64,000 nt of DNA, taken from NCBI GenBank assembly GCA_022770365.1, contig JALEHU010000020.1, forward strand, positions 1 through 64,000, given 5' to 3'. Source of the DNA: Blautia sp. Its GTDB lineage: Bacteria; Bacillota; Clostridia; Lachnospirales; Lachnospiraceae. The notes below the pieces were generated by a model. That model was not told the DNA's origin and did not search any database. It saw only the letters and a list, made by a program, of their open reading frames with translations. Positions 35,187 to 43,732 of the stretch are shown here, one piece after another. A program made the translations under genes and the position numbers. Each line of letters begins with the position of its first letter. The first letter of the stretch is position 1.

Positions 35187-37151
35187 TTATTTCTGACACG
35201 TAATAATATAAATCGGATTTTCGCCCATCATCAGATGATAGCGCCCGATTTCTTTTGCTCGTGATGCGGCAAGCTGTACCACTTCTGTTTCCCTGAAATC
35301 AAATTTCCGGATCGCGCAGAGAGCTTCGGAAATCGTTTCCAGTGTAATACAGTTGATCACAATGCGAACATGCTCATTCTTATCAAGCAGCACCTGAAGA
35401 ATCTCATGAAGATTTCCGGAGGATCCGCCGATAAATGCATGAGTCGGCACAGGCAGATTTTCCAGTGCTTCCGGAGCAGTTCCGAGGATAATCTCCAGAT
35501 TATCTGCCGCGAATTTCTTTTTATTCTGAAGAAGAAGACCGGCTGCCTCCTCCTTTTTTTCTATCGCGTAAACCATTCCCTGATGAGCACGCAGAGCCAT
35601 TTCCACAGACACAGATCCTGTTCCGGCTCCTACATCATAACAAACAGAATCCTCTGTAAGCTTCAGCTTGGACAGAGAAACTGTCCGCACTTCCTCTTTT
35701 GTCATAGGCGCTTTTCCACGGATAAATTCTTCATCCGGGATTCCGTGTGTTTCCGGTCGCGGAAGTGCATTTTCGTTGTACGCACATACCACGCTCAGGG
35801 GATCGCCCTGATATTTTGTCAGCTCCTTTGCGGGAGCAGCAAAAACCTTTTCATTTTCGTAGGAAAGATTTTCTCCCACATGGAGAACCACCTCTCCCAT
35901 TCCGTAATCTGTCAGTTTCCGGGCAAGCTGTGAGGTTCCATCAGAAGTTCCCAGAATAGCAAACACTTTTTTATGGCAGCGGATCAGCGAAATCAGATTG
36001 CAGCTTCTTCCATGTGCACTGACGATCTTCGCGTCATCCCAGGATAAACCGGCTTTTGCCATAAAGTAAACAACCGATGAGATTCCGCAGATCACTTCCG
36101 TATCCTCTCCCAGCAGGGAAAGAAGCTTTCTGGCTCCGCTGTAAAATCCCACATCACCGGAAAGAGCCACCACTACATGCTCATACTCCGGATGGGCAGC
36201 GATATAATCTGCAATGACATCGCTCCGGTATTCATAAATCACCTGATGATGAGGAAGCTTTACCGAGTCCGCGATGCGTTTCGCACCGATAAGAAGCTCC
36301 GCCCGCTCAAGCGCTTTCTGACCCTGTACGGTCAGCGTCTCCCTGCTTCCCATCCCGATCCCGAGAAGAGTTACCTGAGGTTTCCTTTCTACGGCAAAAC
36401 GGTCACTCAGCATCTTTTTGCATTCTGCCAGGGAAAGCCCCTCTTCCTTCAGAGGACGTCCGATTATGACCATCTGTACATTGCATTCCATGGCTGCTTC
36501 CGCTTTTTCCAGAAAGCCGCCTGCTTTGCCGGAATCCTTTGTCACCAGATATCTGCAGTCATACTGTCGGAGCATTGCCGCATTCAGTTCCCTGGAAAAC
36601 GGCCCCTGCATTCCGATCAGATGTTTTCCCTCCAGCCCCAGAGAGGCACAGGCCGTCATCACAGACGGAAGGGAAAGCACCCTTGCAAAAATCCTCTCCC
36701 GGTATCCCGGAAGTGCGGTAAATTTCCCCAGTTCCTTGCTGCCTGTGGTTAACAGTATATTTCCTTCTGTATTTTTCAGGTATTCTGCAGCAGCCTCGGG
36801 GCTGTCCACATAAACTGCCGTTTCCTGCTCCCGGCATCTTCCCTCTTCCCGAAGGACGCGCTGATAAACAGTACCTGTATTCTCGCATGCCTTTCGTATG
36901 TTCTTTGTCACTTCCGACGCGTAAGGATGCGTGGCATCCAGTACCATTTCCGGATGCAGTTCCTGAAAAAGTGCCTCCATCTCTTCACCGGAAAGCCGGG
37001 CAGCATGCACTTTCAGACAGGAATTTTCTTCCACAGATCTGCTTCCGTACTCTGTTGCCACGCAGGCAAACACCGGAATTTTATTCTTTGATAAAAAACG
37101 GCACAGATCATATCCTTCTGTTGTACCTGCAAAAACAATGACGTTGTACAT
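35187..37151 (-). CDS. cbiJET: Precorrin-6A reductase / precorrin-6Y C5,15-methyltransferase fusion (CbiJ-CbiE-CbiT)
   Basis: Three corrin enzymes in one 654-residue chain. Residues about 1-250 are CbiJ/CobK (VIVFAGTTEGYDLCRFL, LDATHPYASEVTKNI, YLVTKDSGKAGG). About 258-450 is the CbiE methyltransferase (VTLLGIGMGSRETLTVQG, ALSGDVGFYSGAR). About 465-654 is CbiT with the SAM loop VGAGTGSVSVEMA and FIGGSSGNL. CbiE-CbiT fusions (CobL) are common; the added CbiJ is less so. It reduces cobalt-precorrin-6A, methylates C5 and C15 and decarboxylates. 2 nt after cbiH. Confidence 0.95.
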   Translation of the reverse strand: MYNVIVFAGTTEGYDLCRFLSKNKIPVFACVATEYGSRSVEENSCLKVHAARLSGEEMEALFQELHPEMVLDATHPYASEVTKNIRKACENTGTVYQRVLREEGRCREQETAVYVDSPEAAAEYLKNTEGNILLTTGSKELGKFTALPGYRERIFARVLSLPSVMTACASLGLEGKHLIGMQGPFSRELNAAMLRQYDCRYLVTKDSGKAGGFLEKAEAAMECNVQMVIIGRPLKEEGLSLAECKKMLSDRFAVERKPQVTLLGIGMGSRETLTVQGQKALERAELLIGAKRIADSVKLPHHQVIYEYRSDVIADYIAAHPEYEHVVVALSGDVGFYSGARKLLSLLGEDTEVICGISSVVYFMAKAGLSWDDAKIVSAHGRSCNLISLIRCHKKVFAILGTSDGTSQLARKLTDYGMGEVVLHVGENLSYENEKVFAAPAKELTKYQGDPLSVVCAYNENALPRPETHGIPDEEFIRGKAPMTKEEVRTVSLSKLKLTEDSVCYDVGAGTGSVSVEMALRAHQGMVYAIEKKEEAAGLLLQNKKKFAADNLEIILGTAPEALENLPVPTHAFIGGSSGNLHEILQVLLDKNEHVRIVINCITLETISEALCAIRKFDFRETEVVQLAASRAKEIGRYHLMMGENPIYIITCQK

Positions 37152-37153
37152 GA

Positions 37154-37882
37154 TTATCTCCGATATCCTCTGGGTGTGACCATTTTTCCATTGATTTCCT
37201 TTGTCTGGGAATTTCCGATGAATACGGTCGTAAACATATCCACCTGCGTGTCACGCAGTTCTTTCAGCGTCATCACTCTGGATGTTTCCCCTTCACGTGC
37301 GATATTTGCCACGATGCCGCAAACGGTATCCGGTGATTTGTACTGCATCATCAGATCGCATGCTTTCTGCAGATAATCGTGACGTTTGCGGCTGGACGGG
37401 TTGTAAAGACAGATGACAAAATCCGCCTGGGACGCGCCGAGAAGTCTGGCTTCGATTTTTTCCCACGGAGTAAGCAGGTCACTAAGGCTGATCAGACAGA
37501 AATCGTGGATCAGCGGCGCACCGAGAACAGCTGCTCCGCCGGTAGCCGCAGTGACTCCCGGAATGATCTCCAGTTCCACATCCGGATAATCCGCGCCAAC
37601 TTCATACATCAGACCTGCCATTCCATAAACACCGGCATCTCCGCTACAGATCATGGAAACAGTTTTGCCTTTCTGAGCTTCCTCAAAAGCCAGGACACAG
37701 CGGTCTACTTCTTTTTTCATCGGAGTTGTCATAAATTCCTTGCCCGCAAAATGTTCTTTTACAAGATCCACATATACGGTATAGCCGATGATCACATCAC
37801 TTTCTTCAAGGGCACGGATTGCTTTTCCGGTCATCTGGTCGTATGCTCCCGGTCCGATGCCTGCCACATATATTTTACTCAA
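37154..37882 (-). CDS. cbiH: Cobalt-precorrin-3B C17-methyltransferase
   Basis: SAM-dependent ring-contracting methyltransferase of the anaerobic route. 242 residues; KIYVAGIGPGAYDQMTGKA, ICSGDAGVYGMAGL and YNPSSRKRHDYL mark the CbiH/CobJ group. The start codon is TTG at 37882, supported by GGAGG 7 nt upstream, and it overlaps the cbiG end by 8 nt. No C-terminal extension is present. Confidence 0.94.
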   Translation of the reverse strand: MSKIYVAGIGPGAYDQMTGKAIRALEESDVIIGYTVYVDLVKEHFAGKEFMTTPMKKEVDRCVLAFEEAQKGKTVSMICSGDAGVYGMAGLMYEVGADYPDVELEIIPGVTAATGGAAVLGAPLIHDFCLISLSDLLTPWEKIEARLLGASQADFVICLYNPSSRKRHDYLQKACDLMMQYKSPDTVCGIVANIAREGETSRVMTLKELRDTQVDMFTTVFIGNSQTKEINGKMVTPRGYRR

Positions 37883-38918
37883 AACGAATCCTCCAATCCC
37901 GGACTGCCATCGCTGTTGTCACGCCGCAGCCGCATGTTTTTTTCTGTATCAGACGGCCATGCCCGCTGGCAAGAACCGCACTTCTCTCACATACATTATC
38001 CACGCCCGTCACCTTTCTTACAAAAGAAGACGGCGTAAATTCTCCGGGTACCGCATTCAGCTCTTCCCCGGTATAAGTTTCAAAGGGAACCTGCCATTTT
38101 TCACTGAGACTTTGAAGCGCAGGTTCCTTTTTTTTCAGGTCCACACTGGCCAGCACAGCGATCGACTCCCGGAATATGCCCTTTTCTTTCAGACTTTCAG
38201 ACACTGTTTCCAGAACCTCTTTTGAATCCTTGTCTTTTTTGCACCCGATCCCAACGGAAACAATCCGGGGAACGATCTGAACAGTGGATGTAAACGGCAG
38301 AACATCCTGATAAATCGTCACTGCGATCCCGATCTCCGGTTTTTCTGCTTCATTTTTATCACAAAGAACCAGCCCTTCCGGCAATGGACCGTCATAAGGA
38401 AATTCACTGTAAAATCCCACCTGTTTCCCTGCCAGAAGCGCGGCAGAAACTTCCTTCGCTGCTTTCATATGGAAAATACTGCACCCGTTTTTTCTGGCAA
38501 AATTATCCACTGCAAAACGTCCGTGAAGGTCTGTGGCTGTAGTCACTACGGGCTGTGCCCCGAGGATCGCGGAAGCCTTTAGTGCAAGCTCATTTGCGCC
38601 TCCCAGATGTCCGGATAAAAGAGAAATTACAAATTCCCCGCATTCATCGATGACCAGTACCGCAGGATCCGTCTTTTTGCTTTTGACAAAAGGTGCGATA
38701 CTGCGCACGGCAATCCCGCACGCTCCTACAAAAATTACGGCATCCGCTTCCCGGAACTGTATTTCTGTCCATGCCTGATGGCTCACAGTGATGGATTCCG
38801 GCAGATATTTACTTTTTGCATCCAGAGTAACCTGCCATCCATGATCCTGAAGTCCGGACATCAGACGCTGACCTGTCTGATATCCGGTAAGACTGAAGCA
38901 AAGAATTGCTGCTTTCAT
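37875..38918 (-). CDS. cbiG: Cobalt-precorrin-5A hydrolase
   Basis: Opens the delta-lactone of cobalt-precorrin-5A and releases acetaldehyde; specific to the oxygen-independent pathway. 347 residues: N-terminal AILCFSLTGYQTGQRL, central VFVGACGIAVRSIAPFV and SGHLGGANELALKAS, then the CobE-like C-terminal domain with VSVGIGCKKD. The start at 38918 has GGGGTGAG six nt upstream; an ATG at 38924 lies in that site. Confidence 0.94.
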   Translation of the reverse strand: MKAAILCFSLTGYQTGQRLMSGLQDHGWQVTLDAKSKYLPESITVSHQAWTEIQFREADAVIFVGACGIAVRSIAPFVKSKKTDPAVLVIDECGEFVISLLSGHLGGANELALKASAILGAQPVVTTATDLHGRFAVDNFARKNGCSIFHMKAAKEVSAALLAGKQVGFYSEFPYDGPLPEGLVLCDKNEAEKPEIGIAVTIYQDVLPFTSTVQIVPRIVSVGIGCKKDKDSKEVLETVSESLKEKGIFRESIAVLASVDLKKKEPALQSLSEKWQVPFETYTGEELNAVPGEFTPSSFVRKVTGVDNVCERSAVLASGHGRLIQKKTCGCGVTTAMAVRDWRIRFE

Positions 38919-39007
38919 TTCCATCTCACCCCATTACTTTTGCCCTGCTGATTTCTCTATAAACATTTCCGCCTTACTGTTTCACCTGAAATATCACGGA
39001 TCTCTCC

Positions 39008-39766
39008 TTATTTGGACGCTTTCCTGAATTCCGTAGTAAACGTGGGATCATACAGTTTCGAACGGTCATAATGAGCTGCATTTACCACATCGCCGATGAT
39101 CATGAGTGCTGTTTTTGTAATATTGTTTTCTTTCGCGGTCTGCGCAAGAGTTCCTACTGTGCAGATAAATGTTTTCTCGTCTTCCCATGTTGCTTTGTAG
39201 ACGATAGCCGCAGGTGTATCTGCCGTATAACCGCCCTCGATCAGTCTGCGGCTCAGTTCCTCCAGCATGCCGGTACTTAAGAAAACGACCATCGTTGCCT
39301 GATGCGCTGCAAAAGACTGGATGCTTTCTTTGGCCGGAACCGGTGTTCTTCCTTCCATTCTGGTGATGATCACGCTCTGGGAAATATCCGGCAGTGTATA
39401 CTCCAGATTCAATGCTCCCGCAGCACCGCAGAAAGAGCTGACACCCGGACAGGAATCATAGGCAATTCCCTTTTCGTCCAGAATATCCATCTGCTCACGG
39501 ATCGCTCCGTAAAGGCAGGGATCTCCGGTATGAAGACGGACGGTTGTTTTTCCTGCAGCTTCTGCTTTTTCAATCACAGAAATGACTTCCTCCAGCGTCA
39601 TTTTGGCACTGTTATAGATGGTGCAGACATCTTTGCTGTATTCCAGAAGCTTCGGATTTACAAGAGATCCTGCATAAATAATCACATCCGCTTCTTCCAG
39701 ATGCTGTTTTCCTCTGATTGTGATAAGATCCGGTGCTCCCGGACCAGCTCCTACAAAATGTACCAT
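39008..39766 (-). CDS. cbiF: Cobalt-precorrin-4 C11-methyltransferase
   Basis: SAM-dependent methylation at C11. 252 residues with VHFVGAGPGAPDLITIRG, VRLHTGDPCLYGAIREQ and the family block STGMLEELSRRL. AAGGAG precedes the ATG. The 76 nt between it and cbiL are made largely of degenerate 10-bp repeats. Confidence 0.95.
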   Translation of the reverse strand: MVHFVGAGPGAPDLITIRGKQHLEEADVIIYAGSLVNPKLLEYSKDVCTIYNSAKMTLEEVISVIEKAEAAGKTTVRLHTGDPCLYGAIREQMDILDEKGIAYDSCPGVSSFCGAAGALNLEYTLPDISQSVIITRMEGRTPVPAKESIQSFAAHQATMVVFLSTGMLEELSRRLIEGGYTADTPAAIVYKATWEDEKTFICTVGTLAQTAKENNITKTALMIIGDVVNAAHYDRSKLYDPTFTTEFRKASK

Positions 39767-39777
39767 TTTATATTCTC

Positions 39778-39847
39778 CTTACTGTTACTTACTGTTCTTA
39801 ATTGTTCCTTGCAATTCCTTACTATTCTTAGCTATTCTTATTTCATT
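39778..39847 (-). repeat. Degenerate 10-bp tandem repeats between cbiL and cbiF
   Basis: On the + strand, seven successive 10-mers of the form CTTACTGTTC (39778-39787 onward; for example CTTACTGTTA, CTTACTGTTC, TTAATTGTTC, CTTACTATTC, TTAGCTATTC). They reach from the cbiF ribosome binding site to the cbiL stop. Confidence 0.65.
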
Positions 39848-40529
39848 TCGTTTCTTTTACAATGATCAGAGAATAGTATCCTGCATCCTCCGGGATTTCT
39901 TCCACCGATCTGTAAATTTTTTCATCCGGCATTCCGCAGTTTTCGATCATGACACCTTCCGCTCCCTGCGCTTTGATCTGTGCCTTCACTTCTTTCATTT
40001 TTTTGCCCGCTTTCATCAGGACCTTTGTTCCCGGGAGTTTCAGGGCTTCTTCTATCTGGTAAGAAGCAGGGATCACATGCAGCGGCTCTGCTTTTTCCAC
40101 AAGGCTCATATTCAATCTGGCTGCAACCGCGCAGAAAGACGGGATTCCGGAAACAATTTCTGTTTCATAGCCCAGTTCACAGATGCGCTTATGTACATAA
40201 ATATAGGTAGAATAAACAGTCGGATCGCCCAGCGTCAGAAATACCATGTCCTGTCCCCGCTCCAGTACTCCCCGCACCATTTCGGTGCCCTGTACATGAG
40301 CTTTTTCCAAAATATCCTTATCTTTTGTCATGGGCATTGGAATCGATATGATTTCCTTCTCATCCAGTTCAGGATAAGCACCCTTTACGATTTTGTATGC
40401 AACACTTTCTTTCGGGTCATTGCCCGGCACTGCGATCACATCCGCCTCACGAATCAGTCTCAGTGCTTTTAATGTAAGCAGCTCCGGATCTCCGGGACCC
40501 ACACCTACTCCGTATAATTTTCCACTCAT
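39843..40529 (-). CDS. cbiL: Cobalt-precorrin-2 C20-methyltransferase
   Basis: First dedicated corrin methylation, at C20, using SAM. 228 residues: KLYGVGVGPGDPELLTLKAL, IAVPGNDPKES, FLTLGDPTVYSTYIY and GIPSFCAVAARL match CbiL/CobI. AGGAG precedes the ATG. 76 nt downstream of cbiD. Substrate is cobalt-factor II, which needs a chelatase encoded outside the window. Confidence 0.95.
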   Translation of the reverse strand: MSGKLYGVGVGPGDPELLTLKALRLIREADVIAVPGNDPKESVAYKIVKGAYPELDEKEIISIPMPMTKDKDILEKAHVQGTEMVRGVLERGQDMVFLTLGDPTVYSTYIYVHKRICELGYETEIVSGIPSFCAVAARLNMSLVEKAEPLHVIPASYQIEEALKLPGTKVLMKAGKKMKEVKAQIKAQGAEGVMIENCGMPDEKIYRSVEEIPEDAGYYSLIIVKETK

Positions 40530-40605
40530 CTTTCATTTCTCCTGTTACTAATAATTTTATAATCCTTTTATGATTCTGCTGTTATGCTTCCTGATTACCC
40601 GGTTT

Positions 40606-41754
40606 TCACTGAGACAATCTTCTGATCAGTTCCGCCGCATCTTTGGTCTGTCCCAGATATCCGCATGTATTGTTGAATATCACTGCACCGAGAAGAATCT
40701 GTTCGTAAGACCGGTGATCCAGATAAAACTGAATTCTGTCCGTGATCTCTTTCATGGTCGGTGTGAGTATCTCATCCTTCTTGAGAATCTCCAGTGCTTC
40801 ATCCGTCGTTCCCGCGTCCAGAATCCTCCGGGCACAGTCCAGATCCGCACCCGCGCGGATCGCATTGGAAGCCAGTATTTCCATACGTCCGTCCGCACTG
40901 TGAGAATGCGTATTCATAATTCCGGCAGCAACTTTTACAAATTTACCGATATGGGATACAAAAAGGATCCCCTTTACTCCCATATCGATCGCCATATCAA
41001 TGGTTTCCCCCACATAATTGCTGCATTTGATATTCTTTTCAAACGGAAGTGTCATATGCTCCCTGAGATAATCAGCACCGTAATTTCCCGGGGTCACAAG
41101 AAGGTATTCTTCTCCGGAAGCCACATGCTGCTTCATTTCCACCCTTATACTCTCGATCAGAGCCTTTTCACTCATTGGTTCCACGATTCCGGAGGTTCCG
41201 AGAATCGAGATCCCCCCGACAATGCCAAGTCTTGGATTGAAGGTTTTTCCGGCGATTTCCTCACCCCCGGGGACCGAAACCGTTATTTTAAGGCCGCCTT
41301 CATAATCAAAGCGGTCAGCAGCTTCCCGGACACTTCGCAGGATCATCGACCTGGGAACCGGATTAATGGCAGCCTCTCCAATATTCTGCGAAAGCCCCGG
41401 TCTGGTCACACGCCCCACACCAGGCCCTCCATCTAACACAAACCCTTCCACATTCGCTTTTTCCACTCTGGCATATACCAGAATCCCGTTCGTAGTATCC
41501 GGATCATCGCCCGCATCTTTGCGTACCGCACAGGAAACATAATCTTTCCCGGTCTGAATATCCAGAAGCTCCAGATGAAGAAGAATTCCCTTAGGGGTCA
41601 TAAGGTCTACCCGGGTGAGCATTTCTCCGCCAAGAAGTATGAGCGCCGCCCCCTTGCCGGCTGCCGCCGCACAGGAACCTGTGGTATAGCCAAAACGCAT
41701 TTTTTTCTGATTTCGGATGACGTAAAAGTCCTCCAGTCCGGTTTTATGTTCCAT
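40606..41754 (-). CDS. cbiD: Cobalt-precorrin-5B C1-methyltransferase
   Basis: Anaerobic-pathway C1 methyltransferase, diagnostic for the oxygen-independent route. 382 residues with RFGYTTGSCAAAAGKGAAL near the N-terminus, PGVGRVTRPGL, and GTSGIVEPMSE. The start at 41754 has GAAGGAG upstream; the longer open frame to 41907 runs into the cobalamin riboswitch and is not used. It is the first gene of the cob operon. Confidence 0.95.
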   Translation of the reverse strand: MEHKTGLEDFYVIRNQKKMRFGYTTGSCAAAAGKGAALILLGGEMLTRVDLMTPKGILLHLELLDIQTGKDYVSCAVRKDAGDDPDTTNGILVYARVEKANVEGFVLDGGPGVGRVTRPGLSQNIGEAAINPVPRSMILRSVREAADRFDYEGGLKITVSVPGGEEIAGKTFNPRLGIVGGISILGTSGIVEPMSEKALIESIRVEMKQHVASGEEYLLVTPGNYGADYLREHMTLPFEKNIKCSNYVGETIDMAIDMGVKGILFVSHIGKFVKVAAGIMNTHSHSADGRMEILASNAIRAGADLDCARRILDAGTTDEALEILKKDEILTPTMKEITDRIQFYLDHRSYEQILLGAVIFNNTCGYLGQTKDAAELIRRLSQ

Positions 41755-41834
41755 GGATTTCTCCTTCAAAATAATTTCCGTATAATCCTTACAAATATAT
41801 CTGATATCAGAAAACTTCATTAAAATTAAAAAAG

Positions 41835-41995
41835 AAGTTTCGCCGCGACAACAAAACTCCCCCTCGAAATGCAGAATTTCCCGGTTGCCGCAGGATCCTC
41901 CGTGCATGAAAACAGCAATCAGTATCTGGCTTTTACAGTAACGGACTTGTGCAGGAGTTCCACCTGCTTCCTGAATGCAATTTCCTTATAATTCG
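41835..41995 (-). promoter_or_regulatory. Cobalamin riboswitch upstream of cbiD
   Basis: Minus-strand leader with the conserved core: CAGGAAGCAGGTGGAA, then CTCCTGCACAAGTCCG, TTACTGTAA and AAGCCAGATACTG, in the order of the B12 aptamer; GGAGGATCCTGC follows. Core at about 41915-41985. Adenosylcobalamin binding would shut the cob operon. The 3' limit and expression platform are not clear by eye. Confidence 0.88.
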
Positions 41996-42001
41996 ATAAT
42001 C

Positions 42002-42030
42002 ATTATATATTCTGCCCATAGAAAAGTCAA
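42002..42030 (-). promoter_or_regulatory. Promoter of the cob operon
   Basis: Minus-strand TTGACT (42025-42030), 17 nt, TATAAT (42002-42007), directly before the riboswitch. Confidence 0.82.
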
Positions 42031-42086
42031 TTGGATTAAAATCATTATGTAAAATATCTACTAATATTCCTGAAGAAATTACAAAT

Positions 42087-42115
42087 TTGACAATTCCAGG
42101 AAAACGTGATAAGGT
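42087..42115 (+). promoter_or_regulatory. Promoter of the small Ala/Lys-rich protein gene
   Basis: TTGACA (42087-42092), 17 nt, TAAGGT (42110-42115). Good -35, weaker -10. Confidence 0.55.
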
Positions 42116-42147
42116 AATCCGGAAAATGAAAGAAAAGGATGATAAAT

Positions 42148-42543
42148 ATGAGAAAAAAAAGAACAACTCAAAAAGCAACTGAAACCATTATGAATGCCGC
42201 TTCCAGAGCAGCCGATGCCGTAAAAGCCGCTCCGATTTCCGAAACTGCTGAAAAAGCCGCAGCTGTCGTAAAAGAAACCGCCGAAAAAGTTGTTGAAAAA
42301 GTAGCAGAAGAAGCTCCTGAAATTGCAGCCGCAGTACGTACAAGAGTATCCGATGTGACTATTGAAATTTTTGAAACATGCGTCGATCTTGCTGCTGTAG
42401 AAAAAGCAGTAAAGAAAGATGCTGCCGATAAAAATCTCAAAGGTGAGATAAAAATATATATCAACGCTGAAAGACGTGCCGCTTACTATACTGTAAACGG
42501 AGAAGGTTCTGAAGTCAATAAAATCGACCTGACAAAACTCTAA
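42148..42543 (+). CDS. Small Ala/Lys-rich protein, DUF6465-like
   Basis: 131 residues. The first 70 are a low-complexity Ala/Lys/Glu helix (repeats of the type EKAAAVVKETAEKVVEKVAEEA). The C-terminal part ends in a small alpha/beta unit, IKIYINAERRAAYYTVNGEG, which resembles a Lachnospiraceae family I know as DUF6465. No function is known. The start at 42148 has AAGGAT 8 nt upstream; an ATG at 42139 lies in that site. Divergent from the cob operon, with its own terminator. Confidence 0.75.
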   Translation: MRKKRTTQKATETIMNAASRAADAVKAAPISETAEKAAAVVKETAEKVVEKVAEEAPEIAAAVRTRVSDVTIEIFETCVDLAAVEKAVKKDAADKNLKGEIKIYINAERRAAYYTVNGEGSEVNKIDLTKL

Positions 42544-42577
42544 AGAGCCTTGCATATATCAAATAACAATTTCTATA

Positions 42578-42617
42578 AACAAAGAGCCGGGTACAGTCCA
42601 TGCTCTTTGTTTTTTTC
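42578..42617 (+). terminator. Terminator after the small protein gene
   Basis: Stem AACAAAGAGC/GCTCTTTGTT around a 14-nt loop, followed by TTTTTTC. Confidence 0.85.
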
Positions 42618-42668
42618 TTTTGTCGAATTATAATAAAATTTTTTATAAATCTACTGCCGTAAAATCCA

Positions 42669-42697
42669 TTGTATAAAACTATGATTTCTGATATAGT
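42669..42697 (+). promoter_or_regulatory. Promoter of the RluA gene
   Basis: TTGTAT (42669-42674), 17 nt, TATAGT (42692-42697). Confidence 0.6.
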
Positions 42698-42771
42698 ATC
42701 AATAGATTTTCCGGCAGTTCTGTCTGCCCGAATGGTTATTTCTTTATTTTTATCACAGGGAGGCGCTCAGA

Positions 42772-43701
42772 TTGGACAGGACTGTTTTTTATCAGATTGA
42801 AGAGAACGATATGGGAATGGATATCCTTTCCTTTCTTCGAAGCAGGGGATTTTCCAGGCATATTCTCACGGGAATGAAAGCTGACAAACAGGCAATTCTC
42901 CTGAACGGCGAACGGGGATACGGTCACAGCCTTCTGAAAGCAGGCGATCAGCTTCAGGTACGCATTCTGGAAACAGAATCTTCCCCGAAGATCACTCCGG
43001 TTAAAATGCCTCTCTCCATTCTTTACGAAGACGAGGATCTTCTGGTGGTAAATAAACCGGCAGACATGCCGATCCACCCTTCTTTTGGAAATTATGAAAA
43101 TACACTGGCCAATGGAGTGGCCTATTATTTTGCCCAAAAAAGCGAACCATTTGTATATCGCTGTGTCAACCGGCTTGACCGGAATACTACAGGAGCTCTG
43201 ATTCTGGCAAAAAATGCCTTAAGTGCCGCTGTTCTTTCCCGGCAGATGCGAAGCCGTCAGATCCGGCGGACTTATCTTGCTCTTGTGGAAGGGATTTCTC
43301 CGGAAAAAGGAACCATTTTCGCCCCCATTGCACGTGCTGCGGGCTCCACTATAGAACGGGAAGTGAATTTTACATCCGGAGAAACTGCTGTTACGCATTT
43401 TAAGCGGCTTGCCCTGGGTAATGGCTGTTCACTGATAGAACTCCATCTGGAAACAGGACGTACGCATCAGATCCGTGTACATATGAATTATCTCGGCTGC
43501 CCTATTCCGGGCGATTACCTTTATCATCCGGTGTATAACCGGATCCGCAGACAGCCGCTGCACTCCTATCAGCTGGAATTTATCCATCCGCTGACAGGAA
43601 AACACATGTGCTTTACCGCACCTGTTCCTGATGATTTTCAGAGAGCATTTGCTTATCCAAAGCAGCCGGATTACCGTGTTTGTCCGCTCCATTCACAGTA
43701 A
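42772..43701 (+). CDS. RluA family pseudouridine synthase
   Basis: 309 residues. The catalytic block CVNRLDRNTTGALILAK carries the active-site Asp of the RluA superfamily; TGRTHQIRVHMNYLGCPI is the other signature. An S4-like N-terminal region (LRSRGFSRHILTGM) precedes it. The start codon is TTG at 42772, supported by GGGAGG 9 nt upstream; the next Met is well inside the domain. Target uridine (rRNA or tRNA) cannot be told. A MATE gene follows after 31 nt. Confidence 0.9.
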   Translation: MDRTVFYQIEENDMGMDILSFLRSRGFSRHILTGMKADKQAILLNGERGYGHSLLKAGDQLQVRILETESSPKITPVKMPLSILYEDEDLLVVNKPADMPIHPSFGNYENTLANGVAYYFAQKSEPFVYRCVNRLDRNTTGALILAKNALSAAVLSRQMRSRQIRRTYLALVEGISPEKGTIFAPIARAAGSTIEREVNFTSGETAVTHFKRLALGNGCSLIELHLETGRTHQIRVHMNYLGCPIPGDYLYHPVYNRIRRQPLHSYQLEFIHPLTGKHMCFTAPVPDDFQRAFAYPKQPDYRVCPLHSQ

Positions 43702-43732
43702 CGGATGATATCAACTTCAGGAGGCATTCATC

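Noticed and set aside
39778-39847. Possible CRISPR-like repeats
   Set aside because: Units are 10 bp, directly adjacent without spacers, and degenerate; no cas genes occur in the window.
41755-41907. Longer N-terminus for CbiD
   Set aside because: The extension would be encoded by the cobalamin riboswitch and lacks a ribosome binding site; the start at 41754 has a good one.
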